DNA of 9,154 nucleotides. It comes from Methylotetracoccus sp. Its GTDB lineage: Bacteria > Pseudomonadota > Gammaproteobacteria > Methylococcales > Methylococcaceae. The position numbers and the translations under genes were made by a program. The DNA is taken from assembly GCA_025458755.1 (NCBI GenBank), contig JALORT010000049.1:1-9154 (forward strand), in the 5' to 3' direction. Below the pieces are notes generated by a model. It was given only the letters and a program-made list of their open reading frames with translations. It had not been told where the DNA came from and did not search any database. This document shows positions 1 to 6,627 of this stretch, in pieces; within the stretch, counting starts at the first letter, position 1, and each line of letters starts with the position of its first letter.

Positions 1-1
1 G

Positions 2-217
2 GAAGTCAGCGCCAAGGGATTCATCGACCATTATCAGGGCATCCGCATCGCGCACGGCGGCCAACGCTTCCGCATCGAGCAAACGACGGTGTGGAATGTG
101 ATTGACTCATCCGCGACACCTTACGGCCAGGCTGCGATGTTTCGGCACTGGACCCTGCTGGACGACCAGGACATGGCGAGCCGGCCGCATCAAGCGGCCG
201 ACGACGCTGCATCGTGA
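2..217 (+). CDS. MEKHLA-domain (PAS-like) protein, C-terminal part only
   Basis: The reading frame is open from the window edge (first whole codon at base 2) to TGA at 215-217 and gives about 71 C-terminal residues; the start lies outside the window. The segment GFIDHYQGIRIAHGGQRFRI followed by EQTTVWNVIDSS and GQAAMFRHW matches my memory of the C-terminal signature of the MEKHLA domain, a PAS-like fold found in small bacterial proteins and some plant regulators. The function of stand-alone bacterial MEKHLA proteins is not known; a ligand- or signal-sensing role is only inferred from the PAS resemblance. The last ~15 residues are an Ala/Asp-rich tail. The gene ends 7 bp from the convergent thiD stop, and a GC-rich hairpin (182-200) lies inside its last codons. 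The family call is from memory of the motif, without a profile search. Confidence 0.7.
   Translation, partial: EVSAKGFIDHYQGIRIAHGGQRFRIEQTTVWNVIDSSATPYGQAAMFRHWTLLDDQDMASRPHQAADDAAS
182..200. terminator. GC-only hairpin at the convergent MEKHLA/thiD gene ends
   Basis: CGGCCGC (182-188) and GCGGCCG (194-200) form a perfect 7-bp stem with a 5-nt loop (ATCAA). It lies about 25 nt past the thiD stop on the - strand and inside the last codons of the MEKHLA gene on the + strand. No T-tract follows on either side, so it is not a standard intrinsic terminator. It could act as a pause or 3'-end stabilising structure for thiD mRNA. It could equally be a chance product of GC-rich coding sequence. Confidence 0.25.
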
Positions 218-224
218 GCGCCCG

Positions 225-1016
225 CTAAACGCGCGGCGTCGATCCAGCCCCGCGGTCCGGCAACCACTGCCCACGGCCCGGATGGTGGCTCGCCTGCAGA
301 CTGTTCCATGTCTCCGCCTGGGCTCGGGCGACGGCCTCTTCGACGGGCAATCCACGGGCAAGGAACCCGGCGGTCGCGGCAGCGAGGGTGCAACCTGAAC
401 CATGATAGGTTTCCGGGAGCCTGGACCAATGAAAACAGCGCATACCCGACACGGCGTAAAGGCGGTTCACCACGTCTTCGGATTCGTCATGGGTACCGGT
501 AATCAGTACCGACCGACATCCCAGACTCAGCAGCCGGGCTGCGCATTGGTCGAGATCGTGCCGGTCGGTCAGGCGGCGTGCTTCGTGCGTGTTCGGAGTC
601 ATTACAGTGCACCGCGGAACCAGCAGGTCCCGCAGCACCGTGACGAGCTCACCGCAGCCGAATTCCCGCCCGCCGCCGGCAGCGAGCACCGGATCAAGCA
701 CGACCGGAACATGCGGGAACCGATCGAGGATTTCCGCGACCGGGACGGCGAGGGCGGATGACCCGAGCAAGCCGATCTTGATCACCGCCGGCGGCAGATC
801 ATCGACCAGAGTCAGTGCCTGAGCACGAAACTCTGCCGGGTCTTGCGGATAGATTCGCCGAACATCGTGCGTATCCTGCTCGGTCAACGCAGTGATCACG
901 GTACACGGATGGCACCCGAGACGAAACAGCATTTCGATGTCGGCCTGAATGCCGGCGCCACCGGTCGGATCGTGGCCGGACAAACTGAGAACAATGGGTG
1001 GTGAAGCGGCGTTCAT
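225..1016 (-). CDS. thiD: Hydroxymethylpyrimidine/phosphomethylpyrimidine kinase ThiD
   Basis: ThiD phosphorylates 4-amino-5-hydroxymethyl-2-methylpyrimidine (HMP) to HMP-P and then HMP-PP, the pyrimidine half of thiamine phosphate, in the cytoplasm. The 263-residue protein has the ribokinase-like fold markers in order: SGHDPTGGAGIQAD at 13-26, IGLLGS at 81-86, VVLDPVLAAGGG at 105-116, TPNTHEA at 140-146 and the anion-hole motif HGSGCTLAAA at 205-214. Length is normal for a stand-alone ThiD (about 260-270 aa), with no ThiE fusion. The SGHDPTGG form in place of the enteric AGSDSSGG is one I associate with beta/gamma-proteobacterial ThiD. I chose ATG at 1016 because the family begins right there; the open frame continues to 1184 but its extra 56 residues look non-conserved. 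The ribosome binding site is weak. No TPP riboswitch-like motif is visible upstream. The gene is convergent with the MEKHLA gene and divergent from the DUF5063 gene. Confidence 0.95.
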   Translation of the reverse strand: MNAASPPIVLSLSGHDPTGGAGIQADIEMLFRLGCHPCTVITALTEQDTHDVRRIYPQDPAEFRAQALTLVDDLPPAVIKIGLLGSSALAVPVAEILDRFPHVPVVLDPVLAAGGGREFGCGELVTVLRDLLVPRCTVMTPNTHEARRLTDRHDLDQCAARLLSLGCRSVLITGTHDESEDVVNRLYAVSGMRCFHWSRLPETYHGSGCTLAAATAGFLARGLPVEEAVARAQAETWNSLQASHHPGRGQWLPDRGAGSTPRV

Positions 1017-1162
1017 AACGGCGAATCGAGCGGGCTTCTCTGCAAACCAAGGGCGCTGCGGCAATGCCTCCGATCCACAGCGGTGGCGAGCATTTTTCCG
1101 ATCACGTCCGACATGTTCATTGCGGGGAGCGGTAAGATGGACAAAGCCTGCGAAACCGGTCA

Positions 1163-1190
1163 ATTGGCGCAGTGAATAGGCCAATGCGCC
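1163..1190. promoter_or_regulatory. Overlapping inverted repeats in the thiD/DUF5063 divergent spacer
   Basis: ATTGGC (1163-1168) pairs with GCCAAT (1180-1185). The overlapping GGCGCA (1166-1171) pairs with TGCGCC (1185-1190). Both are perfect 6-bp matches, and the two pairings exclude each other. The element sits 23 bp before the DUF5063 ATG and about 150 bp before thiD, in the only spacer between these divergent genes. It could be an operator or a 5'-leader structure. I could not identify clear -10/-35 boxes nearby, so the regulatory reading is inference. Confidence 0.3.
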
Positions 1191-1212
1191 GTAGTCTACA
1201 CTTCCACGTTAA

Positions 1213-1773
1213 ATGGCTGGAAATGGCGGAACTCCCGTGAACCCCAACAACAACTCCGTGCAGCAATTCGCGGCGGCCGCGGGATCCTTCTGCGACTTGG
1301 TGGAGCACTATCAGGACTACAGTCCGGACAACAAAGGCTGGCTTAATTTGATCGGTCGCCAGCTGCTCCGCCTCGATGCCGGCATACAGCCGCTGCACGG
1401 ACAGGGCGTTGAAGCGGAGTACAGCATGCTGCAGGACCTGGAGGAACGCTTCAACCTGTTCCAGAAGTTGAAGGTTTTTCTCGGCAACCTGGATGAATAC
1501 TGGTCCGAGGGCGATCTGGAAGCCGGTGACGGGCTGAAGACCGGCAGCCTGGCCGATGACATCACTGACTTGTACTTCGACTTGAAGCGCGGCCTCTCAC
1601 TGTACCGCGCCGGTGTCGATTCCGAGCACCGGGCGATTGAGCTTTGGCTTTACTCCTATCACGTTCACTGGCAGCAGCATCTGCGGGACTCGAAAAGACA
1701 GCTATTCGAATTTCGCCGCGCCAGCCCGACCCCGCCCGGCACTCCCGACCGGCCGCTAAGCCGCCCGCAATGA
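1213..1773 (+). CDS. DUF5063 domain-containing protein
   Basis: The 186-residue soluble protein matches what I recall of the DUF5063 family. An N-terminal segment FAAAAGSFCDLVEHY (19-33) is followed by a variable acidic middle (around EYWSEGDLEAGDG, 95-107), then the conserved GSLADDITDLYFDLKRGL (111-128) and ELWLYSYHVHWQQHLRD (143-159). The C-terminal 20 residues are Pro/Arg-rich and probably disordered. Family function is unknown; there is no signal peptide or membrane segment, so it is presumably cytoplasmic and all-helical. The ATG at 1213 has no visible Shine-Dalgarno. An in-frame GTG at 1237, preceded at 6 nt by GGCGGA (1225-1230), would give a 178-aa protein starting near the family's usual N-terminus and may be the real start. 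The 3' end overlaps the convergent permease gene by 18 bp. Confidence 0.85.
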   Translation: MAGNGGTPVNPNNNSVQQFAAAAGSFCDLVEHYQDYSPDNKGWLNLIGRQLLRLDAGIQPLHGQGVEAEYSMLQDLEERFNLFQKLKVFLGNLDEYWSEGDLEAGDGLKTGSLADDITDLYFDLKRGLSLYRAGVDSEHRAIELWLYSYHVHWQQHLRDSKRQLFEFRRASPTPPGTPDRPLSRPQ

Positions 1774-2922
1774 CTCGATGATGTCGAGTCGCGCCGCACG
1801 GGTCGCCGGCAGTACTCCGCCCAGAAAACCCATCACCAGCGAGAAAACCAGCGCCTTGACGCCGATCCCCGGCGTCAGAGTGAACGTGAACGCCAGCTCC
1901 GAGAAGGTCTGCCAATTCATCGTGGAAATCGTCACGAACTGCATCAACGAGGAGAGTGCGATCCCGAGCACACCGCCCAATAGACCGAGAAACATCGATT
2001 CGAGCAGAAAGGCCAGCAGAATGCTGCGCCGACGGAACCCCAAGGCTCTCAAGGTTCCGATTTCGCGGGTCCGATTGGCGACCGCCCCGTACATCGTGAT
2101 CACGGCACCGATGATCGCCCCCAGAGAGAAGATCACGCTGAGACTCAAGCCGAGTATCTGCAGGAAGTTCGCCAACATCTCAGACTGGTCAGCGTAGAAT
2201 CGAGGCTCCGTTTTGACATCCATCATTAAGCGGGGATCGGTTTCCAGCCGCTGTTTAACCGCATCGAAGCTACGCCGGTCGGACAGCTTGGCGATCACCG
2301 AGGAATAGCTGTTGCGGCGAAAGGCCTGCATCAATTGCTCGGCATCCCCCCAGACCTCCGAAGCGAAGGCGGTGTGACCCGCATCGAAAAGCCCGACGAT
2401 CGTCCACTCCCGGAGTCCGAAACGCAGACGATCCCCCAACCCGGCACCGCTGAATCCCTCCGCGATCTTCTTGCCGACCATGATTTCGGAGGAGCCGGGA
2501 CGAAACATCCGCCCGGTGACCAGCCGAACGGCGGGACGCAACAGCAGACCCTCCGCCGAGACGCCGCGAATCGTGACGTTCGACGGCTTTCCGGTTCCCT
2601 TTTTCGGCAGGGCCATCAGCACCAGGGTTTCCCGCGACGCCATTCGCTGACCCTCCGCATCAAGCGCAATCTCCGGCAAACTCGCAATGATGGCCGCCTG
2701 TTCACGGTCGATACTGCTTTGAACCTCTGTTTCCGAGCCGCGGCGAATGACCATGATATTGTCGTCGCTGCCGGTGGCCACCAGGGTTTGCCGCAGTCCC
2801 TCGGTCAGCATCAGCACCGTCGCGAAGACATAGACGACCAGAGCCATCCCTCCGGCCGTCAGCACTGTGGTCAGCTTGCGGACCCATAGATTCTTCCAGG
2901 AATACGCGAGAGGGACCGCCAT
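1756..2922 (-). CDS. ABC transporter permease, FtsX/MacB type (second of pair)
   Basis: This 388-residue membrane protein has the MacB/LolE topology: one TM segment near 18-40, a periplasmic MacB_PCD-like domain at about 41-250 (with SNVTIRGVS at 114-122 and SSEIMVGKKIAEGF at 144-157), then an FtsX domain with TM segments near 254-280, 300-325 and 352-374. The coupling-helix motif REIGTLRALGFRRRS (286-300) and the closing LPATRAARLDIIESLRAA (371-388) are typical of the family. Such permeases use ATP hydrolysis by a separate LolD-like subunit for mechanical work on lipoproteins, lipids or peptides across the periplasm rather than classical pumping. The ATG at 2922 lies 5 nt after the stop of the preceding permease, so the two are probably translationally coupled and form a heterodimer. 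The frame stays open upstream to 3024, but that part overlaps the other permease and is unlikely to be coding. No cognate ATPase follows; the next gene is convergent. Confidence 0.9.
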   Translation of the reverse strand: MAVPLAYSWKNLWVRKLTTVLTAGGMALVVYVFATVLMLTEGLRQTLVATGSDDNIMVIRRGSETEVQSSIDREQAAIIASLPEIALDAEGQRMASRETLVLMALPKKGTGKPSNVTIRGVSAEGLLLRPAVRLVTGRMFRPGSSEIMVGKKIAEGFSGAGLGDRLRFGLREWTIVGLFDAGHTAFASEVWGDAEQLMQAFRRNSYSSVIAKLSDRRSFDAVKQRLETDPRLMMDVKTEPRFYADQSEMLANFLQILGLSLSVIFSLGAIIGAVITMYGAVANRTREIGTLRALGFRRRSILLAFLLESMFLGLLGGVLGIALSSLMQFVTISTMNWQTFSELAFTFTLTPGIGVKALVFSLVMGFLGGVLPATRAARLDIIESLRAA

Positions 2923-2927
2923 GGGCG

Positions 2928-4097
2928 TCAGCCGAGACTCTTCAGACCTTCGCTGACCGGTGTGCGGAGCGCACGCCACGCCGGCAGCACGGCCGCCGCA
3001 CAGCCCACCAACAGCGACGCCCAAACCGAAAGCACGACGGTTTCATCCGACACCGCGAAGACCGGAAACAGACTGCCGAATCGCGCACCGAACTTCGCCG
3101 CCGCCGGAAAGGTGATCGCCACGCCGACCACACCGCCGATCATCGCGATCATCACGGATTCGCCGAGGATCAGCGCGACGACATACGAGGGACCGAACCC
3201 AAGCGCGCGCAGCGTGGCGTACTCGCGTTTCCTCTCGCGCACACTCATCGCAATGGTGTTGGCCATCACGGCCATGATGATAAAGATGACGACGAACGAG
3301 ACCAGTTCGATCGCGATCAGAATTGCTTCCGTCATGGCAACGAAACTGAGCTGAAACGCTTTTTCGGTCTCGGTCAGCGTCTCGGCGAGAGAGTTCTGGA
3401 ACAGCCGGTCGATCGCCAGTGAAATTTCGGCCGCCCGGGTCGGGCGATCGATCTCGACGATGAAAATCCCGACTTGTTCGGCTCGCGCTGGTTGATCGTT
3501 CTTGAGCCGTTCGTTCAGATACTGCCAGTGCAGGAAGAACTGGGTCTCGTCGGTCTTCCGGTCGATACCGCGGTAGATTCCCCGGAGTACGAAGCTGAAG
3601 GTACCGGAATAGATCGTCCCACGGATCGGAATGGTGTCGCCCACTTTCCAACCGAACTGATCCGCCACCTTGCGCCCGGCAATCACGCCTTGGCGATCGT
3701 GCAGAAACGCTGATCTCTCTTCGTCGGAGAGTAGATACTCGGGATACATCGCGAGATAAGACTCCGGCTCCACCGCAAACTGCGGGAAGAAGTTCTTCTG
3801 GTCGATGTAGATGCCGGCGAACCAATTGGCATAGCTCACACCGGTGACCCCCTCGACTTGTCGAATTCGCTGCAGGTAAGCGATCGGCAACGAAAAAACC
3901 AGAGAGATCGCGTTGCGCGTGATCAAGCGGTTCGCGGAGGTCGCCTCGGCCCCAGCGTACCACGCGTCGACGACGGTACGAAGCAGCCCGAACGAGCTGA
4001 TAGCCACGACGAGTCCCAACCCGGTCAGGAGGTTCCGCAGTTTTTGCCGGGCAAGATTCCGGAAAATCAGCTTGAGAAAAGGCCAAACGACTTGCAA
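2928..4097 (-). CDS. ABC transporter permease, FtsX/MacB type (first of pair)
   Basis: The protein has 389 residues with the same layout as its downstream partner: an N-terminal LKLIFRNLARQKLRNLLT (8-25), TM1 at about 22-42, a periplasmic MacB_PCD-like domain at about 43-250, and an FtsX domain with TMs near 258-285, 304-330 and 352-374. The motif REYATLRALGFG (291-302) marks the cytoplasmic coupling region, and LPAWRALRTPVSEGLKSLG closes the protein. The two permeases are diverged, not a recent duplication, which suits a LolC/LolE-like heterodimer. The start is a TTG at 4097: no ATG or GTG occurs in frame between the upstream stop (4176-4178) and the family's conserved N-terminus. No good Shine-Dalgarno is seen, so the start is uncertain. 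It begins 73 bp after the HAD phosphatase stop, across a hairpin at 4142-4162. Substrate and ATPase partner are unknown. Confidence 0.88.
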   Translation of the reverse strand: MQVVWPFLKLIFRNLARQKLRNLLTGLGLVVAISSFGLLRTVVDAWYAGAEATSANRLITRNAISLVFSLPIAYLQRIRQVEGVTGVSYANWFAGIYIDQKNFFPQFAVEPESYLAMYPEYLLSDEERSAFLHDRQGVIAGRKVADQFGWKVGDTIPIRGTIYSGTFSFVLRGIYRGIDRKTDETQFFLHWQYLNERLKNDQPARAEQVGIFIVEIDRPTRAAEISLAIDRLFQNSLAETLTETEKAFQLSFVAMTEAILIAIELVSFVVIFIIMAVMANTIAMSVRERKREYATLRALGFGPSYVVALILGESVMIAMIGGVVGVAITFPAAAKFGARFGSLFPVFAVSDETVVLSVWASLLVGCAAAVLPAWRALRTPVSEGLKSLG

Positions 4098-4141
4098 GGG
4101 CGCGATGAGGGACGATGACCGCAGCGGGCGGCGGTTGAAGA

Positions 4142-4162
4142 CCGGCTCGATGCCGAGCCCGG
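4142..4162 (-). terminator. Hairpin just after the HAD stop, possible attenuator or weak terminator
   Basis: CCGGCTCG (4142-4149) pairs with CGAGCCCGG (4154-4162) with one bulged base and a 4-nt loop. On the transcribed (-) strand it starts 8 nt after the HAD stop codon and is followed by TCTTC rather than a clean T-run. It lies in the 73-bp gap before the FtsX-type permease pair. The position fits an internal partial terminator or an mRNA processing or stabilising structure, but without a U-tract strong termination is unlikely. Confidence 0.35.
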
Positions 4163-4170
4163 ATCGCGCA

Positions 4171-4956
4171 TCAGGCTACACCGAGAAGCGCGGGCAAGTC
4201 TCGCACCGAGTCGATGATCGCGTCCGGTCTGACCGGCGATGCCTCGACGACGGATTGGCGAAACTTGCCGGTCCGCACCAGGATGCCGTAGATGCCCACA
4301 CCCTGCGCTCCCCCGACATCCGCTTCGATGTCGTCTCCAACAAGCGCGGCGTCGCCTGCCTGAACTCCCATGTCGCGCAGCGCGACACGGAAAAAATCCG
4401 GCGAAGGCTTACCCATCACCACCGCCTCGCGGCCGCTGCAGTATTCCAGCGCCGCGACAAAACCCCCGATGTCCATCCGCAGCCCCTGCTCGGTCTGCCA
4501 AAACCGGTTACGGTGGATCGCGATCAAGCATGCCCCCTGCATCAGACGGTTGAAGATCCGATTCAGCAACGCGTAATCAAGTTCGTCTCCCAGATCACCC
4601 AGCACGATGGTATCCGCGTGATCAAGGTCAGCCTGGTCCACGACCGCAAAGTCCCGCTTCACATCCTCGCTCAACAACAGACAGCAGCGACCGCGCGACT
4701 CCTGCCTCAGGTAGCGGAGCGCCGCCTGCGGCGCACTGATGATCTCGTTCCGCTCGACGGGCAAACCGAGCTCAAGCAGTTTCCGATGCAGCGATTCCAG
4801 CGCCATCGTGCTGGTGTTGGTCAGGAAGCGGCACGCGATTCCCCGGTCCCGGATCTTCCGCACGACCTCCGCCGCTCCCGGAACCGGCTGCACATCGACA
4901 TACAACACGCCATCCAGATCGAACAGGATCCCGCGGAAACGTCGCTGTGTCGTCAT
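4171..4956 (-). CDS. HAD-IIA superfamily hydrolase, LHPP-like phosphatase
   Basis: The 261-residue protein carries all HAD catalytic motifs. Motif I is GILFDLDGVLY with nucleophile D13 and acid D15, motif II is LTNTS (T46), motif III is the lysine in MGKPSPDFF (K183), and motif IV is GDDIEAD with D208/D209. The C2-type cap between motifs II and III makes it subclass IIA. The start FRGILFDLDGVLYVD and the pattern FLTNTSTMALESLHRKLLELG are closest to the LHPP-like group (phospholysine phosphohistidine inorganic pyrophosphate phosphatase), as opposed to the NagD or 4-nitrophenylphosphatase groups. Its natural substrate is not evident. ATG at 4956 is preferred: it is preceded by AGGTGGGTAGG and sits just before the DxD motif, while the longer open frame runs antisense-free but unconserved to 5358 through the permease gene. 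It lies in the middle of the transport cluster, so a role in removing phosphate or pyrophosphate from a transported or activated substrate is possible but unproven. Confidence 0.88.
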   Translation of the reverse strand: MTTQRRFRGILFDLDGVLYVDVQPVPGAAEVVRKIRDRGIACRFLTNTSTMALESLHRKLLELGLPVERNEIISAPQAALRYLRQESRGRCCLLLSEDVKRDFAVVDQADLDHADTIVLGDLGDELDYALLNRIFNRLMQGACLIAIHRNRFWQTEQGLRMDIGGFVAALEYCSGREAVVMGKPSPDFFRVALRDMGVQAGDAALVGDDIEADVGGAQGVGIYGILVRTGKFRQSVVEASPVRPDAIIDSVRDLPALLGVA

Positions 4957-5057
4957 CGTGCCTACCCACCTGTCACGGCTGTGCCGGTTGTCGTTCCATT
5001 CCACATCAATGCACGTCCCGGTTTCAAGCCTGCCTCGCCGTTTCGTCCGGCAGCGGA

Positions 5058-5855
5058 CTATTCCCCCATCTGCAACAGCAGTCCCTTCTTCCGAGCCACG
5101 CGATGGGCCCACAGAAACAGCGCAAATCCCACCGCAAGGTAGACCAGGTTCAAGGCGACCGCACTCCAGAAATGGTGCATCGAAAAGTAATGCTCGCGGA
5201 CCAACGCCCGCATCCCCTCGAAAACGTGGGCCGAGGGCATGCTCAGCGCAACCCCCTGCAGCCAACGGGGAAGAACCGAGATCGGGTAGTAAATCCCGCT
5301 CAACGGCGCGAACGCGAAGATAATCGCCCACGCCAGCCCTTCGGCGCCGAGACCCCACCGCATCACCAACGCCACGACCATCAGTCCGATCGACCAGCCC
5401 ATGATCATCAACAGCGCGAAGAACGCGATCAGCGGCAACCCCATGTCGAAGATCGAGTAGCGGTACAGCAGGATCGCCAGACCAGCCGCCGCCCCGACCC
5501 CGATCGCGGTGCGCAGCAGACTGATCAGCAGCAATGCCAGCGCCAATTCGAAGGGACGCAGCGGTGTCACGAACAGATTGCCCAGATTGCGTGAATACAT
5601 CTCCTCAAAAAAGGGCAGCGACACACCAAGCTGGGCCCGGAACAGCACATCCCACAGCAGCACGGCACCGATCAGCAAGCCGCCGGTCTGAGCCACCCAG
5701 TCACTGTGCCCGGCCAGGAACTGATTGATCAAGCCCCAAAGAATCATCTGCACCGTGGGCCAGTAGGCTAATTCCAGCAGCCGCGGCCAGGAGCTCCGCA
5801 TCAGATACAGATAGCGCACCACCAATGCGGCAACGCGTTGGAAAGATGCGAACAT
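5058..5855 (-). CDS. ABC-2 type transporter permease
   Basis: This is the membrane subunit of an ABC-2 exporter, partner of the ATPase encoded immediately upstream. The 265-residue protein has about six hydrophobic segments: near 25-45, 57-75, 103-131, 138-166, 172-195 and 230-250. The family hallmarks are NLGNLFVTPLRPFELALA (90-107), the equivalent of the conserved cytoplasmic loop, and GIYYPISVLPRWLQ (187-200) with MPSAHVFEGMRALV (206-219) before the last TM segment. Members of this family export polysaccharides, lipids, drugs or natural products. I chose ATG at 5855 because GGTGAGG lies 6 nt upstream (5862-5868). A GTG at 5867 would add four residues but falls within that ribosome-binding sequence. 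The start is about 20 nt after the ATPase stop, so the two are co-translated. Substrate cannot be read from the sequence. Confidence 0.92.
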   Translation of the reverse strand: MFASFQRVAALVVRYLYLMRSSWPRLLELAYWPTVQMILWGLINQFLAGHSDWVAQTGGLLIGAVLLWDVLFRAQLGVSLPFFEEMYSRNLGNLFVTPLRPFELALALLLISLLRTAIGVGAAAGLAILLYRYSIFDMGLPLIAFFALLMIMGWSIGLMVVALVMRWGLGAEGLAWAIIFAFAPLSGIYYPISVLPRWLQGVALSMPSAHVFEGMRALVREHYFSMHHFWSAVALNLVYLAVGFALFLWAHRVARKKGLLLQMGE

Positions 5856-5861
5856 GGGCCG

Positions 5862-5868
5862 CCTCACC
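5862..5868 (-). promoter_or_regulatory. Ribosome binding site deciding the ABC-2 permease start
   Basis: GGTGAGG on the - strand lies 6 nt before ATG 5855. It overlaps the alternative GTG (5867), which itself lacks a comparable upstream purine run, so the ATG start is favoured. Confidence 0.5.
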
Positions 5869-5874
5869 GCGAAC

Positions 5875-6627
5875 TCAAAGTGCTTCGTCTTTGGCGATGT
5901 CGATGAACACCTGCTCCAGCGTGGTCCGACCGTAGCGTTGCAGCAGCTCGGACGGCGCGCCGCGGTCGACGATGTGTCCCTGCTTCATCATCATCACATC
6001 GCTGCACAAGCGCTCCACCTCCAACATGTTGTGCGATGCCAGCAACACCGTCGCTCCGGTATTTCTCTGATACTCGCTGAGCCAGTCACGCACACGTTCC
6101 GCCGAGGCCGGATCGAGGGAGGCGGTCGGTTCGTCCATCAGCAGTACCTCCGGCTCGTTCAACAGCGATTTGGCGAGCGACACGCGCGTTTTCTGGCCGG
6201 CCGACAGCGACCCGTACTTGCGCTTCCATAAGTCGTCCAACTCGAAAATTTCCGCGACCTGCTGCAGCCGCCGCTTCCGGTACCGAAGGCCGTACAGGCG
6301 GGCATAGACATCGAGATTCTGCCCCACGGTCAACCGGTGCGGCAGATCGACATACGGCGAGGTGAAGTTCATCCGCGGCAGTGCGGCATAGCGGTGCGTC
6401 ACCATGTCGATCCCCAGGATGCGAATGTGTCCGGACGTGGGCAGCAGCAGGCCGAGCAACATGGACAACGTCGTCGTCTTGCCGGCGCCGTTACCGCCGA
6501 GTAAGGCACAGGTAACACCGCGCGGCACGGCGAAGGAAATGCCATCCACGGCCTTGACCTTCTTATAAGACTTGTGCAGGTCGCGGACTTCGATCGCCGT
6601 CGCGTCCGCAGAGGGAGAACTGGGCAT
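5875..6627 (-). CDS. ABC transporter ATP-binding protein (ABC-2 exporter subunit)
   Basis: This cytoplasmic nucleotide-binding subunit drives the neighbouring ABC-2 permease. The 250-residue protein has Walker A GGNGAGKT (44-51), signature LSAGQ (141-145), Walker B VLLMDEP (161-167), D-loop SLD (170-172) and the H-loop histidine H199 in LLASHNM. The opening AIEVRDLHKSYKKVKAVDGISF is standard for DrrA/NatA/CcmA-like ATPases. One oddity: the Q-loop region reads PRMNFTSPYVDLPHRLTV (85-101 or so) with no glutamine where one is expected. I recall similar MNFSSPYVDLP sequences in a subgroup of these ATPases, so this is probably a subfamily trait and not damage. ATG at 6627 overlaps the stop of the ligase gene by one base (TGATG on the - strand), which implies translational coupling. 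No independent promoter is evident. Which ABC-2 subfamily it belongs to is unresolved. Confidence 0.95.
   Translation of the reverse strand: MPSSPSADATAIEVRDLHKSYKKVKAVDGISFAVPRGVTCALLGGNGAGKTTTLSMLLGLLLPTSGHIRILGIDMVTHRYAALPRMNFTSPYVDLPHRLTVGQNLDVYARLYGLRYRKRRLQQVAEIFELDDLWKRKYGSLSAGQKTRVSLAKSLLNEPEVLLMDEPTASLDPASAERVRDWLSEYQRNTGATVLLASHNMLEVERLCSDVMMMKQGHIVDRGAPSELLQRYGRTTLEQVFIDIAKDEAL

Noticed and set aside
402..761. 119-aa open frame on the + strand
   Set aside because: It is antisense to the well-supported thiD gene, and its translation has no recognisable motif.
1017..1184. 56-residue N-terminal extension of ThiD
   Set aside because: ThiD proteins begin a few residues before the SGHDPTGG motif, and the extension looks like non-coding spacer sequence.
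1017..1212. TPP riboswitch upstream of thiD
   Set aside because: I looked for the conserved CUGAGA and GAUCUGG-like elements on the - strand and did not find them.
3043..4086. 347-aa open frame on the - strand in another phase
   Set aside because: It overlaps the FtsX-type permease gene completely; the translation is Arg-rich, low in hydrophobic segments and typical of an out-of-frame GC-rich shadow.
3913..5142. 409-aa open frame on the + strand
   Set aside because: It runs antisense across the permease start, the HAD gene and the ABC-2 permease end; composition is His/Arg/Gln-rich without motifs, whereas the - strand genes have clear catalytic motifs.
4957..5358. N-terminal extension of the HAD gene to 5358
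   Set aside because: It would overlap the ABC-2 permease by 300 bp; the HAD fold starts at ATG 4956, which has its own ribosome binding site.
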